Source of the DNA: CAVYOE01 sp963770155
GTDB lineage: Bacteria; Actinomycetota; Thermoleophilia; Solirubrobacterales; 70-9
Direction of reading: 5' to 3'
DNA length: 64,000 nucleotides
Assembly: GCA_963770155.1 (NCBI GenBank)
Contig: CAVYOE010000001.1
Span: forward strand, 62,001 to 126,000
Part shown: one piece after another, positions 46,162 through 54,128 of the stretch
Layout: each line of letters starts with the position of its first letter
Position numbering within the stretch: position 1 is the first letter of the stretch
Notes under the pieces: model-generated
Database searches by the model: none
What the model was told of the DNA's origin: nothing
The model's input: the letters and a program-made list of their open reading frames with translations, nothing else
Made by a program: the position numbers and the translations under genes

Positions 46162-46562
46162 GATTCCCGGTGACGATCCTTCTGGTCGTGCTGGCGGCCG
46201 TGCTCTTCTTCGTACTCCGCGATGACGATGAGGAATCCGGTGGCAACGGCGAGCTGACCACTCAGACCGGCACCGCCACCACCGCGATCACCAACGGCGG
46301 CGGAACTCAGGTGATCCAGGTCAAGGGCGGAGAGGCCGTTGGCGGTCTGCGCGAGCTGACCACGACCCAAGGTAACCCGGTCAGCTTCGAGATCCGCTCA
46401 GACGAGAAGACCGAGGTCCACCTGCACGGCTACGACATCACCAAGAACATTCCGGCCGGCGGCAGCGCCAGCTTCGACTTCATCGCCGACCTCGACGGAA
46501 TCTACGAAGTCGAGCTTCACCCGCAGCACACGACGATCGCGGAGCTGACGGTCCAGCCCTAG
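46158..46562 (+). CDS. Membrane-anchored cupredoxin-like protein
   Basis: The 134-aa product has an N-terminal TM anchor (about 4-20, PVTILLVVLAAVLFFVL), an acidic linker (DDDEESGG) and a cupredoxin-like beta-sandwich: VIQVKGGEAVGGL, VSFEIRSDEKTEVHLHGYDI, SFDFIADLDGIYEVELHPQHTTIAELTV. HLHGYD and HPQH give potential copper-ligand histidines. No blue-copper Cys is present, so electron transfer by a type-1 site is not supported; copper storage or delivery is possible. It overlaps the 51-aa gene and is followed directly by a polytopic membrane-protein gene. Confidence 0.75.
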   Translation: MRFPVTILLVVLAAVLFFVLRDDDEESGGNGELTTQTGTATTAITNGGGTQVIQVKGGEAVGGLRELTTTQGNPVSFEIRSDEKTEVHLHGYDITKNIPAGGSASFDFIADLDGIYEVELHPQHTTIAELTVQP

Positions 46563-47951
46563 ATGTTTTTGCTCGGCCACGCACTCGTGGCGAGGGAGGA
46601 CCTGCCGATTCCCGATTGGCTCTTTGCCTGGGGAGCGTCCGTGGTCCTGATCGTCTCGTTCGTGGCGCTCTCTTTTGCGTGGAGAGAGCCGCGGCTCGAG
46701 CGCGACAGCTGGCGGCCCGCTTCTGGCCGGCTCTCGGGCCTTCTCGTCAACCGCGGCACCGAGATCCTCGCCGGCGCGATCGGGGTGTTTCTGTTCGGGC
46801 TGGTGATCTGGGCGGGGCTGCGCGGCACCGAGGCGCCCGACCGCAACTTCGCGGTGACCTTCGTCTTCGTCACTTTCTGGCTGGGAATGGTGATCGCGAG
46901 CGTCATCTTCGGGGACGTCTTCCGCGCCTTCAATCCCTGGCGCGCGGTCGCGCGGGCCTTCTCCGCAGGCTTCACCGCGGTCGCGGGCCAGTCTGCGCCG
47001 GCCCCGTATCGCTATCCCGAGCGGCTCGGCCGGTGGCCCGCCGTGATCGGTTTGCTCGCCTTTGTCTGGTTCGAGCTGATCTACGGCAAGACGCTGTTGG
47101 TGATCGGGCTCAACCCGCACAACCTCGGGGTGGCGGTGCTCGCCTACTCGGCCTTCACCTTCGGCGGGATGGCTCTGTTCGGGATCGAGCGCTGGGTCGA
47201 CCGCGCCGAGGTCTTCTCCGTCTACATGAGGATGTTCTCCCTGCTCTCTCCGCTGGAGGTGAGGGAGGGGAGGCTCGGCCTGCGCCGGCCGTTTTCGGCG
47301 GCTGGCCGCGCCTGGGCCCAGGTCCCGGGCTCGGTCGCCCTGGTGATCGCGAGCATCGGCGCCACCAGTTTCGACGGAGGCAGCGAAGGGGCGTTCGAAT
47401 CGCCGATCTCATCGCTGACCGACTTCGTCCGCGACCTCGGGCTCGGACTCGTCAACGCACTCCGGATCAGCGACACGATCTTCCTGGTCCTGGTCGTCCT
47501 GCTGGTCGGAGCGGTCTACGCGCTCGGAATCCAGGGGATGAGGACGGTCGCCCCCGAGCGCTCGACGGGAGAATTGCGCCGCGCCTTCGCCCACAGCCTG
47601 ATCCCGATCGCGCTCGCCTACCTGATCGCCCACTACTTCAGCCTGATCGTCTTCCAGGAGCAGGCGCAATTCACCTATCTGCTCTCGGATCCGCTCGGAA
47701 CCGGCAAGGACTACTTCGGCACCGCGTCGGGGGGCATCGACTACGCGCTCATCGGCGCCGAGGCGATCTGGTATGTGCAGGTTGCTGCGCTCGTGATCGG
47801 ACACGTGATCGGGCTGGTCCTCGCGCACGACCGGGCGATCGCCATGTTCGGCGACCCCCGCCAGGCGACCCGCTCCCAGTACTGGATGCTGTCGGTGATG
47901 GTTGCCTTCACCTGCTTCGGGCTCTACCTGCTCTCGCAGGCGAACGCGTAG
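46563..47951 (+). CDS. Polytopic membrane protein, 'fenitrothion hydrolase'-like
   Basis: ATG at 46563 follows the previous stop with no gap. The 462-aa product has about 10-11 hydrophobic segments (e.g. 25-40 GASVVLIVSFVALSFA, 72-90 ILAGAIGVFLFGLVIWAG, 100-120, 160-180, 195-215, 305-330, 345-365, 410-430, 440-460). Conserved-looking loops include VFGDVFRAFNPWRA, GIERWVDRAE and YLIAHYFSLIVFQEQAQF. Proteins of this type are often annotated 'fenitrothion hydrolase' in actinobacteria, but nothing in the sequence proves that activity. Pairing with a cupredoxin-like protein suggests a copper-linked role (inferred). Confidence 0.7.
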   Translation: MFLLGHALVAREDLPIPDWLFAWGASVVLIVSFVALSFAWREPRLERDSWRPASGRLSGLLVNRGTEILAGAIGVFLFGLVIWAGLRGTEAPDRNFAVTFVFVTFWLGMVIASVIFGDVFRAFNPWRAVARAFSAGFTAVAGQSAPAPYRYPERLGRWPAVIGLLAFVWFELIYGKTLLVIGLNPHNLGVAVLAYSAFTFGGMALFGIERWVDRAEVFSVYMRMFSLLSPLEVREGRLGLRRPFSAAGRAWAQVPGSVALVIASIGATSFDGGSEGAFESPISSLTDFVRDLGLGLVNALRISDTIFLVLVVLLVGAVYALGIQGMRTVAPERSTGELRRAFAHSLIPIALAYLIAHYFSLIVFQEQAQFTYLLSDPLGTGKDYFGTASGGIDYALIGAEAIWYVQVAALVIGHVIGLVLAHDRAIAMFGDPRQATRSQYWMLSVMVAFTCFGLYLLSQANA

Positions 47952-48380
47952 CTACTCCGCCATCTCTTTCAGTGCAGCGGCAAGCGCCACCTGCTCGGCT
48001 GAGACCGCCGAGCCCTCGAGCACGATGACCACGTTCCCCGCGCGGTAGCAGAGGAGGTCGGCAGCGGCCTCGCACTCCTGGACCCCACGCTCGGCGTCGT
48101 CCCCGTCGTCGTAGACGGCGAGTGAGCCGGCGTCTGGTTCCTGCCCTTCGGCCCCGGCCTCGGCTTCCGCGGCAGAAACCGGGCCCAGGGTCACCCCGAA
48201 CAGCTCCTTGCTCTCATCGTCCGTGACGAGCGGCCGCCCCAGCTCGAGCGTGGCGCCGTTGGAGTTGGCCTCCTCTACGAACTCGTCGGCATCGAACTCC
48301 TTCTCGCCGCAGCCCGATGCGGCCACCGCCAGTCCGGCAGCTGTTAGCGCCACCAGCGAGGCGAGCCGTCTCACGCCCAT
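47952..48380 (-). CDS. Small lipoprotein
   Basis: ATG at 48380 gives 142 aa with a signal peptide and lipobox VAASGC (Cys24). The mature part is acidic and helical/beta (DEFVEEANSNGATLELGRPL, GSLAVYDDGDDAERGVQECEAAADLLCYRAGNVVIVLEG), with C103 and C111 that may form a disulfide. No known domain. It is downstream of the znuA-like gene by 11 bases and read in the same direction, so could be zinc-regulated. Convergent with the polytopic membrane-protein gene. Confidence 0.65.
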   Translation of the reverse strand: MGVRRLASLVALTAAGLAVAASGCGEKEFDADEFVEEANSNGATLELGRPLVTDDESKELFGVTLGPVSAAEAEAGAEGQEPDAGSLAVYDDGDDAERGVQECEAAADLLCYRAGNVVIVLEGSAVSAEQVALAAALKEMAE

Positions 48381-48391
48381 TGCGCCGGAGG

Positions 48392-49279
48392 CTATTCGGT
48401 GAGCCCGTCGCGGATAGCCCCGGCGTCGCGGCGCAGCATCTCCGTGTAGCTGCCGGCTTCGCCGGGCGACTCGATCAGGAGCCCGGAGAAAATCGCGACG
48501 CCGGTCTCCTCGGCGATCTGTTGCAGCACTTCCGGTTCGTCTTCCTCCTGGGCGAAGACGGTGGGCACGTCGGCGGCCCGGATCGCCTCCTCGACCTCGG
48601 CGATCGTCGCGGCGCTCGGCTCCGCTTCCGCACCGCTCGACGGAAACGGCGTCGCGACCACCTCGAAGCCGTAGCGGTCGGCGAAATAGCCGAGCGAGTC
48701 GTGGGAGGTGACCAGCTCGCGGCTCTGCTTCGGTATTTGCGCGAGCGCCTCGGCGAGCTCGCGGTCGAGCGCGGCCAGCTGCTTGGCGAAGGTCCGCGCC
48801 CGTGCGCGGTAGCCGCCGGCGTGTTCCGGGTCGGCGGCGGCGAACGCTTCGCCCAGCGCCGGCAACGCGGCGGCGACCCGGGCCGGATCCATCCACACGT
48901 GCGGGTCATCGCCGAGCAGGCGCCCGGAGTGGTCTGCGAGCGTGAACCTGCTGACGTCGGTCTCGTCGAGCGGGAGCCCCGCCTCGAGGCCGGCACCGTT
49001 CTCGACGATCAGATCGGCGCCGTCGAGCTCCTGCCTGTCCCTGGCGCTGAGCTGAAAGTCGTGCGGGCTCGAGCCGTCCGGGACGATCTGCTCGACGGTC
49101 GCGTCCTCACCGGCTACCCGCTCGCTGATTGCGCGCATGACGCCGGTTGTCGCGGCGACGGTGGGCCCCCCGGCCGGGTCCTCGGAGTCGTCGTCGCTGC
49201 CACATCCGGCGCCGAGGAGGCAGCCGGCCAGCAAGAGGAGGGAAAGGAAGGGCCTGGGTGTGGGGCTTGCGAACGCCAT
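48392..49279 (-). CDS. znuA: Zinc ABC transporter substrate-binding lipoprotein
   Basis: The 295-aa product has a lipoprotein signal with lipobox LGAGC and a cluster A-I type metal-binding protein fold. Candidate metal ligands: SPHDFQL (His), DPHVWMDP (His), TSHDSLGYF (His) and Glu/Asp near the C-terminus (PTVFAQEEDEPEV). The acidic cluster after that strand matches zinc-binding members rather than the manganese ones, but the metal is inferred mainly from the adjoining Zur-like box. Its ATG is 30 bp from the divergent znuC start. It captures metal for the ZnuCB permease. Confidence 0.9.
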   Translation of the reverse strand: MAFASPTPRPFLSLLLLAGCLLGAGCGSDDDSEDPAGGPTVAATTGVMRAISERVAGEDATVEQIVPDGSSPHDFQLSARDRQELDGADLIVENGAGLEAGLPLDETDVSRFTLADHSGRLLGDDPHVWMDPARVAAALPALGEAFAAADPEHAGGYRARARTFAKQLAALDRELAEALAQIPKQSRELVTSHDSLGYFADRYGFEVVATPFPSSGAEAEPSAATIAEVEEAIRAADVPTVFAQEEDEPEVLQQIAEETGVAIFSGLLIESPGEAGSYTEMLRRDAGAIRDGLTE

Positions 49280-49287
49280 TTGCTAGT

Positions 49288-49302
49288 TGAGAATCATTAT
49301 CA
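49288..49302. promoter_or_regulatory. Zur/Fur-type operator with overlapping -10 elements
   Basis: TGAGAATCATTATCA is an imperfect palindrome of the Zur/Fur class (TGA-AAT-ATT-TCA core), 8 bp from the znuA start and 8 bp from znuC. On the plus strand, TATCAT (49298-49303) ends 6 bases before the znuC GTG (leaderless). On the minus strand, TATGAT (49304-49299) would start znuA about 12 bases upstream of its ATG. Both -10 elements overlap the box, so one repressor would block both directions. Confidence 0.7.
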
Positions 49303-49309
49303 TAAAGCG

Positions 49310-50047
49310 GTGATCAGGCTTTCAGAGGTCTCGGTGCGCTTCGGCGAGTTCGTGGCTCTCACCGGGATCGACATGGTGATTCCGAAGGCGGCCCGAGTAG
49401 CTGTCCTCGGCCCGAACGGCGCCGGCAAGAGCACCCTGCTCGAGGTGGTGGCCGGGACGCTGCCGCCGAGCGATGGATCCATCGAGCGCGGCAGTGACCG
49501 GATGGCCCTCGTTCCGCAGGGCCTCGAGGTAGAGCCGGTCTTCCCGGCGACGGTCACTGATGTGGTGCGGATGGGCCGCTACGGCGACCTCGGCCTCTTC
49601 GGGCGGTTCGGCCCGCGCGATCGCGAGCTCGTTGCGAAGTCGATCGAGGAGCTCGGAATCGCCGAGATCGCGGAGCGCCGCTTCTCCCGCCTCTCAGGGG
49701 GCCAGCGGCAGCGGGCCCTCCTTGCGCAGGCCGCCGCCCAGGAGGCCGACATCCTGCTGCTCGACGAGCCGTTCACCGGCGTCGATGCCCCGACCCGTGC
49801 GGCGCTCCGAGGGACCCTCGACCGCTGGAGCCAGGAGGGGCGGACCGTGCTCGTCGCCACCCACGACCTGGAGAGCGCCGCCCGCGACTACGACCTCGTC
49901 CTCTGCGTCAACCGCAGGCTGATCGCCTTCGGTCCCGCCGCCCAGACCTGCACCACCGAGGTGCTGGAGGAGACCTTCGCCGGTGGCGTGATCAAGGTGG
50001 GCGAGCTCCTGATCGACGCAACCCATCATCACCACGGAGCGGCCTGA
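49310..50047 (+). CDS. znuC: Zinc ABC transporter ATP-binding protein
   Basis: The GTG at 49310 gives 245 aa. Walker A GPNGAGKST, Q-loop ALVPQGLEV, signature LSGGQRQRALLAQA, Walker B ILLLDEPF and the switch His in VATHDLES are all intact. The C-terminal HHHHGAA is a His-run found in some metal ABC ATPases. It pairs with the permease znuB, whose start is 16 bases further on, and with the divergent znuA. No Shine-Dalgarno is seen; the leaderless promoter at 49298 explains that. Confidence 0.93.
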   Translation: MIRLSEVSVRFGEFVALTGIDMVIPKAARVAVLGPNGAGKSTLLEVVAGTLPPSDGSIERGSDRMALVPQGLEVEPVFPATVTDVVRMGRYGDLGLFGRFGPRDRELVAKSIEELGIAEIAERRFSRLSGGQRQRALLAQAAAQEADILLLDEPFTGVDAPTRAALRGTLDRWSQEGRTVLVATHDLESAARDYDLVLCVNRRLIAFGPAAQTCTTEVLEETFAGGVIKVGELLIDATHHHHGAA

Positions 50048-50063
50048 GCGGGCCGGATAGCTC

Positions 50064-50906
50064 ATGGACTTCCTCACCGATCCGTTCAGCGCCGAGTTCC
50101 TCCGCACCGGAGCGATCGCGGCGGCAGCCGTCGGCGTCCTCTGCGGCGTGGTCGGCTGTTACGTCCTGCTCCGGGGCCAGGCGCTCGTCGCCGACAGCCT
50201 CGCCCACGGCATCCTTCCCGGGATCGGAGTCGCCTTTCTGCTCACTGCCGGCGACGCAGGAGGCGAACCGAGCCAGGTGGCGCTGTCGATCGGGGCGGCA
50301 GTAGCGGGGCTGGCCACCGCTCTCGCCACCAACACGATCCTGAGGCGCAGCCCGCTCCGCGACGAGGCAGCCTCGGCGGTCGTCTTCGTCCTCATGCTCG
50401 CGCTCGGTGTCGTAGTCATCTCCCGTGCCGACGGGTACTCGGTCGACCTGACCTCGTTCCTGTTCGGGGACGTGCTCGGTGTGAGCGAGACCGAGGCAGC
50501 TGTGGCCGCCGCGCTGGTTGTCGGCGGGCTCGTGATCGTGGCCGCCGCCTACCGGCCACTGCTGCTGTTCGCCTTTGATCCGCGGCGGGCCGCCGCCGCG
50601 GGATTCAATGTCGAGCGGCTCAACCTGCTTTTGCTGGTGCTGGTGACGCTGACAGTGGTGGTCGGATTCCGGATCGTGGGCACCCTGCTGGTCCTCGGGC
50701 TGCTGTTGGCGCCACCGGCCGCGGCTGCCCTGGTCACCCGCCGGCTGCCGGCGATGATGGCGGTCTCGGCCGCGATCGCGGCTGCCAGCGCCCCGGCGGG
50801 CCTGCTGCTTTCCTGGCATCTCGACCTGGCAGCGGGCGCCTCCATCGTGCTCGTGTCGGTGGCGGTGTTCGTGGTTCTGCTGGTGGTCCGACCACAGCCA
50901 CGGTAG
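50064..50906 (+). CDS. znuB: Zinc ABC transporter permease
   Basis: The 280-aa protein has seven to eight hydrophobic segments of the ABC-3 (ZnuB/MntB) family: TGAIAAAAVGVLCGVVGCYVLL, LVADSLAHGILPGIGVAFLL (the family's conserved His-rich 'SHG/AHG' loop), VALSIGAAVAGLATALA, VVFVLMLALGVVVI, AAALVVGGLVIVAAAY, and GFRIVGTLLVLGLLLAPPAAAALV. It forms the membrane channel with ZnuC. The following 48-aa gene starts 35 bases later and may be read from the same transcript. Confidence 0.92.
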   Translation: MDFLTDPFSAEFLRTGAIAAAAVGVLCGVVGCYVLLRGQALVADSLAHGILPGIGVAFLLTAGDAGGEPSQVALSIGAAVAGLATALATNTILRRSPLRDEAASAVVFVLMLALGVVVISRADGYSVDLTSFLFGDVLGVSETEAAVAAALVVGGLVIVAAAYRPLLLFAFDPRRAAAAGFNVERLNLLLLVLVTLTVVVGFRIVGTLLVLGLLLAPPAAAALVTRRLPAMMAVSAAIAAASAPAGLLLSWHLDLAAGASIVLVSVAVFVVLLVVRPQPR

Positions 50907-50941
50907 GCGGCCCATGGCCAACCCATCTTCATACTGGGCGG

Positions 50942-51088
50942 ATGCCGTTCCTGCTCGCGCACGCCGCCCACTGGATCATGTGGGCCGTCTACGCGGTCCC
51001 GATCCTCATCGTCCTCGCCGCGACGATCAACTCGATCCGCACCCAGAGGCGGGAGCAGCGCGGAGGGGGCCTGGCCCCGCGGGACTAG
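50942..51088 (+). CDS. Small membrane protein (48 aa)
   Basis: ATG at 50942 (MPFLLAHAAHWIMW) gives one hydrophobic helix (about 8-28, HWIMWAVYAVPILIVLAATI) and a basic tail (RTQRREQRGGG). It is short and conserved in type with small single-TM proteins that follow transport genes in actinobacteria. The stop overlaps the convergent sufD stop by CTAG. No function is known. Confidence 0.55.
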   Translation: MPFLLAHAAHWIMWAVYAVPILIVLAATINSIRTQRREQRGGGLAPRD

Positions 51089-52212
51089 CCGGCGGAGAGG
51101 ACTTCTGAGAGACGCCGCTCGAGCGCCTCGGAGATCGAGTCGCGGACGGGGCCCTTCGGCAGTCGCTCGACCAGGGCTTCGAGGAACCCCTCGATGATCA
51201 CGCGTTTCGCCGCGGCATCGCTGAGTCCGCGGCTGCGCAGGTAATAGAGCTGCTCGGCGTCGACCTGAGCCACCGCGGCGGCGTGGGTGCAGCGGACGTC
51301 GTCGGCCTCGATCTCAAGCCCCGGAATCGCGTCGGCGTGGGCGCTCTTCGAAAGGAGCAGATTTCTCGATTCCTGAAATGCGTCGGTCTTCTGGGCGCCG
51401 GGGTCGACCTTGATCATCCCGCGCCAGACCGCGGTTGCCGTTTCTTCGAGCACCCCGCGGAAGGCCAGGTCTGAGGTAGTCGAGGGGGCTGCGTGCTCCT
51501 GGGTTGTGTCGTAGTCGAGGTGCTGCGAGCCGTTGCCGGCATAGGCCCCGGTCACACGAGCACTCGAGCCCTCGCCGGCCAGGCGGGTCTCCATCCGCAC
51601 CTTGCCGCGTGCCGAGCCGAATCCGAGCGCCACCCACTCGAAGTGCGCGTCGCGCTCGACCTCAGCCCGCTGGGTTGCGAACACCCAGCTCTTCTCGGAG
51701 AGCTCCTGCTGGCAGATGTAGCGCAGGTTGGAGTCCGGCCCCGCGACCAGCTCGACCACTCCATTGAAGAGCGCGTCGAGATCTTCTCCCGCCGATTCGT
51801 ACCGCTCCCAGACCTCGGCCTCGGCACCTTCCTCGAGGATGACCAGGGTGCGCCAGTGCAGGGCGCTCCCGTCCTCGCTCTGCCGGATCGTGATCTCGAC
51901 CGGCTGTTCCAGCCGCTTGCCCGCCGGGACGTAGACGAAAGCTCCCTGGCTCCAGGCGGCCGCGTTGCGGGCCACGAAGGGGTCTTCGGCCGGGACCAGC
52001 GATCCGAGCCGCTGCTCGACCACGTCACCAAAGCGTTCGACGGCAACCGCGAGTGGCATCACCACGGGTTCGTCGAGGGAGGCGGCTTCCGCGCCGAGCC
52101 CTTCGATCTCGCCGTCGGCCTTCCCATAGGCCTCGGGATCGAGCCCGGTGAGGTCGGTGAACTCCCAGCCTTTCGTCTTTTGGTCTGGAAGCGGAGGGGC
52201 TTCGACCGGCAT
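51085..52212 (-). CDS. sufD: Fe-S assembly scaffold subunit SufD
   Basis: The 375-aa product has the SufD/SufB beta-helix core and C-terminal helical part: WRTLVILEEGAEAEVWERYES, AAVAQVDAEQLYYLRSRGLSDAAAKRVIIEGFLEALVERLP. The DEQLFYLRSRGL-like motif (YYLRSRGL) is the SufB/D signature. It partners SufB in the SufBC2D scaffold. The start is 1 base after the sufB stop (52213/52212), so the pair is translated together. Its own end overlaps the convergent 48-aa gene by CTAG. Confidence 0.92.
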   Translation of the reverse strand: MPVEAPPLPDQKTKGWEFTDLTGLDPEAYGKADGEIEGLGAEAASLDEPVVMPLAVAVERFGDVVEQRLGSLVPAEDPFVARNAAAWSQGAFVYVPAGKRLEQPVEITIRQSEDGSALHWRTLVILEEGAEAEVWERYESAGEDLDALFNGVVELVAGPDSNLRYICQQELSEKSWVFATQRAEVERDAHFEWVALGFGSARGKVRMETRLAGEGSSARVTGAYAGNGSQHLDYDTTQEHAAPSTTSDLAFRGVLEETATAVWRGMIKVDPGAQKTDAFQESRNLLLSKSAHADAIPGLEIEADDVRCTHAAAVAQVDAEQLYYLRSRGLSDAAAKRVIIEGFLEALVERLPKGPVRDSISEALERRLSEVLSAG

Positions 52213-53655
52213 CTAGCCGATCGAGCCTTCCATCTGCAATTCGATCAGCCGGTTGAGCTCGACTGCGTACTCCATCGGCAGCTCTTTGGTCACCGGCTCG
52301 ATGAAGCCGTTGACGATCATCTTTGAGGCTTCCTCCTCGTCGAGGCCGCGGCTCTGCAGATAGAAGAGCTGTTCGTCGCCGATCTTGGAGACCGTCGCCT
52401 CGTGGCCGACGTTGACGTCATCCTCGCCGATCCGGATGGTCGGATAGGTGTCGGAGCGCGACTCTTCGTCCAGCAGCAGCGCGTCGCAGACAACCTTGGA
52501 CCGTGCCTCGGTCGCGCCCTTGGCGATCTCGAGCAGCCCGCGGTAGGTGCCGCGCCCGCCGTCCTTGGAGATCGACTTCGAGAAGATCGAGGAAGTCGTC
52601 TTCGGCGCCACGTGGATGATCTTGCCGCCGGCGTCCTGGTGCTGGCCGGCGCCGGCAAAGGCGATCGAGAGCACCTCGCCGTGGGCTCGCTCGCCCATCA
52701 GGTAGATGCTCGGGTACTTCATGGTCAGCTTCGAGCCCAGGTTGCAGTCGACCCATTCGACCGTTGCGTCCTCCTGGGCGATGGCCCGCTTGGTGACCAG
52801 GTTGTAGACGTTCTGGGACCAGTTCTGGACCGTCGTGTAGCGGAGCCTAGAGCTGGGCTTGGCGACCAGCTCGACCACGGCGGAGTGGAGCGAGTCGGTC
52901 GAATAGACCGGGGCGGTGCAGCCCTCGATGTAGTGCACGTCCGAGCCCTCCTCGGCGATGATCAGGGTCCGCTCGAACTGGCCCATGTTCTCGGTGTTGA
53001 TCCGGAAGTAGGCCTGCAGCGGCATCTCGACCTTGACGCCCTTAGGCACGTAGACGAAGGAGCCGCCCGACCAGACGGCGCTGTTCAGCGCGGCGAGCTT
53101 GTTGTCGTTCGGGGGGATCACCGTCGCCCAGTACTCGCGCACGAGGTCTTCATGCTCGCGAAGAGCCGTGTCCATGTCGGTGAAGATCACGCCCTGCTCC
53201 TCGAGCTTTTCGTTGACCTGGTGGTAGACGACCTCGGACTCATACTGCGCGCCGACCCCGGCGAGGAACTTGCGCTCCGCTTCAGGGATGCCCAGCTTGT
53301 CGAAGGTGTTCTTGATGTCCTCGGGGACCTCGCTCCAGTCTCGGCTGTTCTTCTCCGAGGCGCGGACGAAGTAGTGGATGTCGTCGAAGTCGATCTGGTT
53401 CAGGTTGCCGCCCCACTGCGGCGTCGGGCGCGACTCCCAGTGCTCGTAGGCCTTGAGGCGGAAGTCGCGCATCCATTTCGGCTCGTCCTTGTATTCGGAG
53501 ATCGCCTCGACGACTTCGCGGGAGAGGCCCTTGGGCGCCTTGTAGGCGTAGCCCTCCTCCGAGTCGTGGAAGCCGAACTTCTCCTTGTAGTCGGCACCGA
53601 TGTCGCGGAGGCCGTCCTGCTCGCGCTGCTTCGCAATTGTCTCTGGGGTGGCCAT
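52213..53655 (-). CDS. sufB: Fe-S assembly scaffold subunit SufB
   Basis: The 480-aa product is the main SUF scaffold. N-terminal YKEKFGFHDSEEGYAYKAPKGLSREVVEAIS, the conserved middle YHQVNEKLEEQGVIFTDMDTALREHEDLVREYW, then the beta-helix and the signature DEQLFYLQSRGLDEEEASKMIVNGFI are all present, with a conserved region around CTAPVY. Length is normal. A promoter-proximal motif (53708-53727) is shared with rrf2. sufD follows with no gap. The Rieske gene lies 128 bp upstream in the same direction and is probably read in a separate or longer transcript. Confidence 0.95.
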   Translation of the reverse strand: MATPETIAKQREQDGLRDIGADYKEKFGFHDSEEGYAYKAPKGLSREVVEAISEYKDEPKWMRDFRLKAYEHWESRPTPQWGGNLNQIDFDDIHYFVRASEKNSRDWSEVPEDIKNTFDKLGIPEAERKFLAGVGAQYESEVVYHQVNEKLEEQGVIFTDMDTALREHEDLVREYWATVIPPNDNKLAALNSAVWSGGSFVYVPKGVKVEMPLQAYFRINTENMGQFERTLIIAEEGSDVHYIEGCTAPVYSTDSLHSAVVELVAKPSSRLRYTTVQNWSQNVYNLVTKRAIAQEDATVEWVDCNLGSKLTMKYPSIYLMGERAHGEVLSIAFAGAGQHQDAGGKIIHVAPKTTSSIFSKSISKDGGRGTYRGLLEIAKGATEARSKVVCDALLLDEESRSDTYPTIRIGEDDVNVGHEATVSKIGDEQLFYLQSRGLDEEEASKMIVNGFIEPVTKELPMEYAVELNRLIELQMEGSIG

Positions 53656-53707
53656 GTGGTTAGTTGATCGTAGAGGGACGGGTGGGCGTTGACGGTGTGA
53701 GGTCTAT

Positions 53708-53727
53708 TCCTACCCGTGAGGTCGGAT
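53708..53727 (-). promoter_or_regulatory. Putative Rrf2 operator upstream of sufB
   Basis: Read on the minus strand, ATCCGAC-N6-GGTAGGA matches at all 14 defined positions the copy upstream of rrf2 (61143-61162). TAGGAA/TAGGAT could be part of the -10. It is 53 bp upstream of sufB. This ties the two SUF blocks to one regulator. Confidence 0.6.
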
Positions 53728-53783
53728 TTTAGCGGACCGCCCCGTGTTGCTCCGAGGGCTGCCCCCGCCGGGGGCACGGCGGC

Positions 53784-54110
53784 TCAGATAGCTACTTTGA
53801 TCACGCCGTCCTCGACCGCCACCGGGAAGGTGTCCACCGGCTGGTAGGCGGGCAGCGTCTTCGGCCGCCCGGAGGTGAGATCGAACAAGGACCCGTGGCG
53901 CGGGCACTCGACCGTGCAGGCGGAGGCATCGAATTCGCCCTCGGCAAGCGGACCGTCATCGTGGGAGCAGCGGTCCTCGATTGCGTATAGCTCGCCGGCG
54001 CAGTTGAAGACGCCGATCTTGCGACCGTCGGCAGTCTCGACCAGACGCATCTCGCCGTCAGGCAGTTCGCCCTCGGGACAGACCTCGATCTTCTCGGATG
54101 GGTCGCTCAT
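53784..54110 (-). CDS. Rieske [2Fe-2S] ferredoxin
   Basis: ATG at 54110 gives 108 aa, one Rieske domain: ligands C48-S-H50 in DRCSHDDGPL and C69-x2-H72 in ECPRHGSLFD. It is of the small soluble NirD/BphF type and not a membrane-bound cytochrome bc subunit (no TM segment). Such a Rieske protein is commonly found in actinobacterial SUF operons and probably supplies electrons to cluster assembly. It is upstream of sufBD in the same direction. Confidence 0.9.
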   Translation of the reverse strand: MSDPSEKIEVCPEGELPDGEMRLVETADGRKIGVFNCAGELYAIEDRCSHDDGPLAEGEFDASACTVECPRHGSLFDLTSGRPKTLPAYQPVDTFPVAVEDGVIKVAI

Positions 54111-54128
54111 CGGTCCCGACAAGATAGG

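Noticed and set aside
47390..47410. GTTCGAATC, resembling a tRNA T-loop
   Set aside because: It lies inside the coding frame of a membrane protein, and no acceptor stem or other arms could be fitted around it.
46616..48028. A 470-aa plus-strand Arg/Pro-rich frame overlapping the polytopic membrane protein
   Set aside because: It lacks hydrophobic segments and reads in a second frame; the 46563 frame has clear TM segments.
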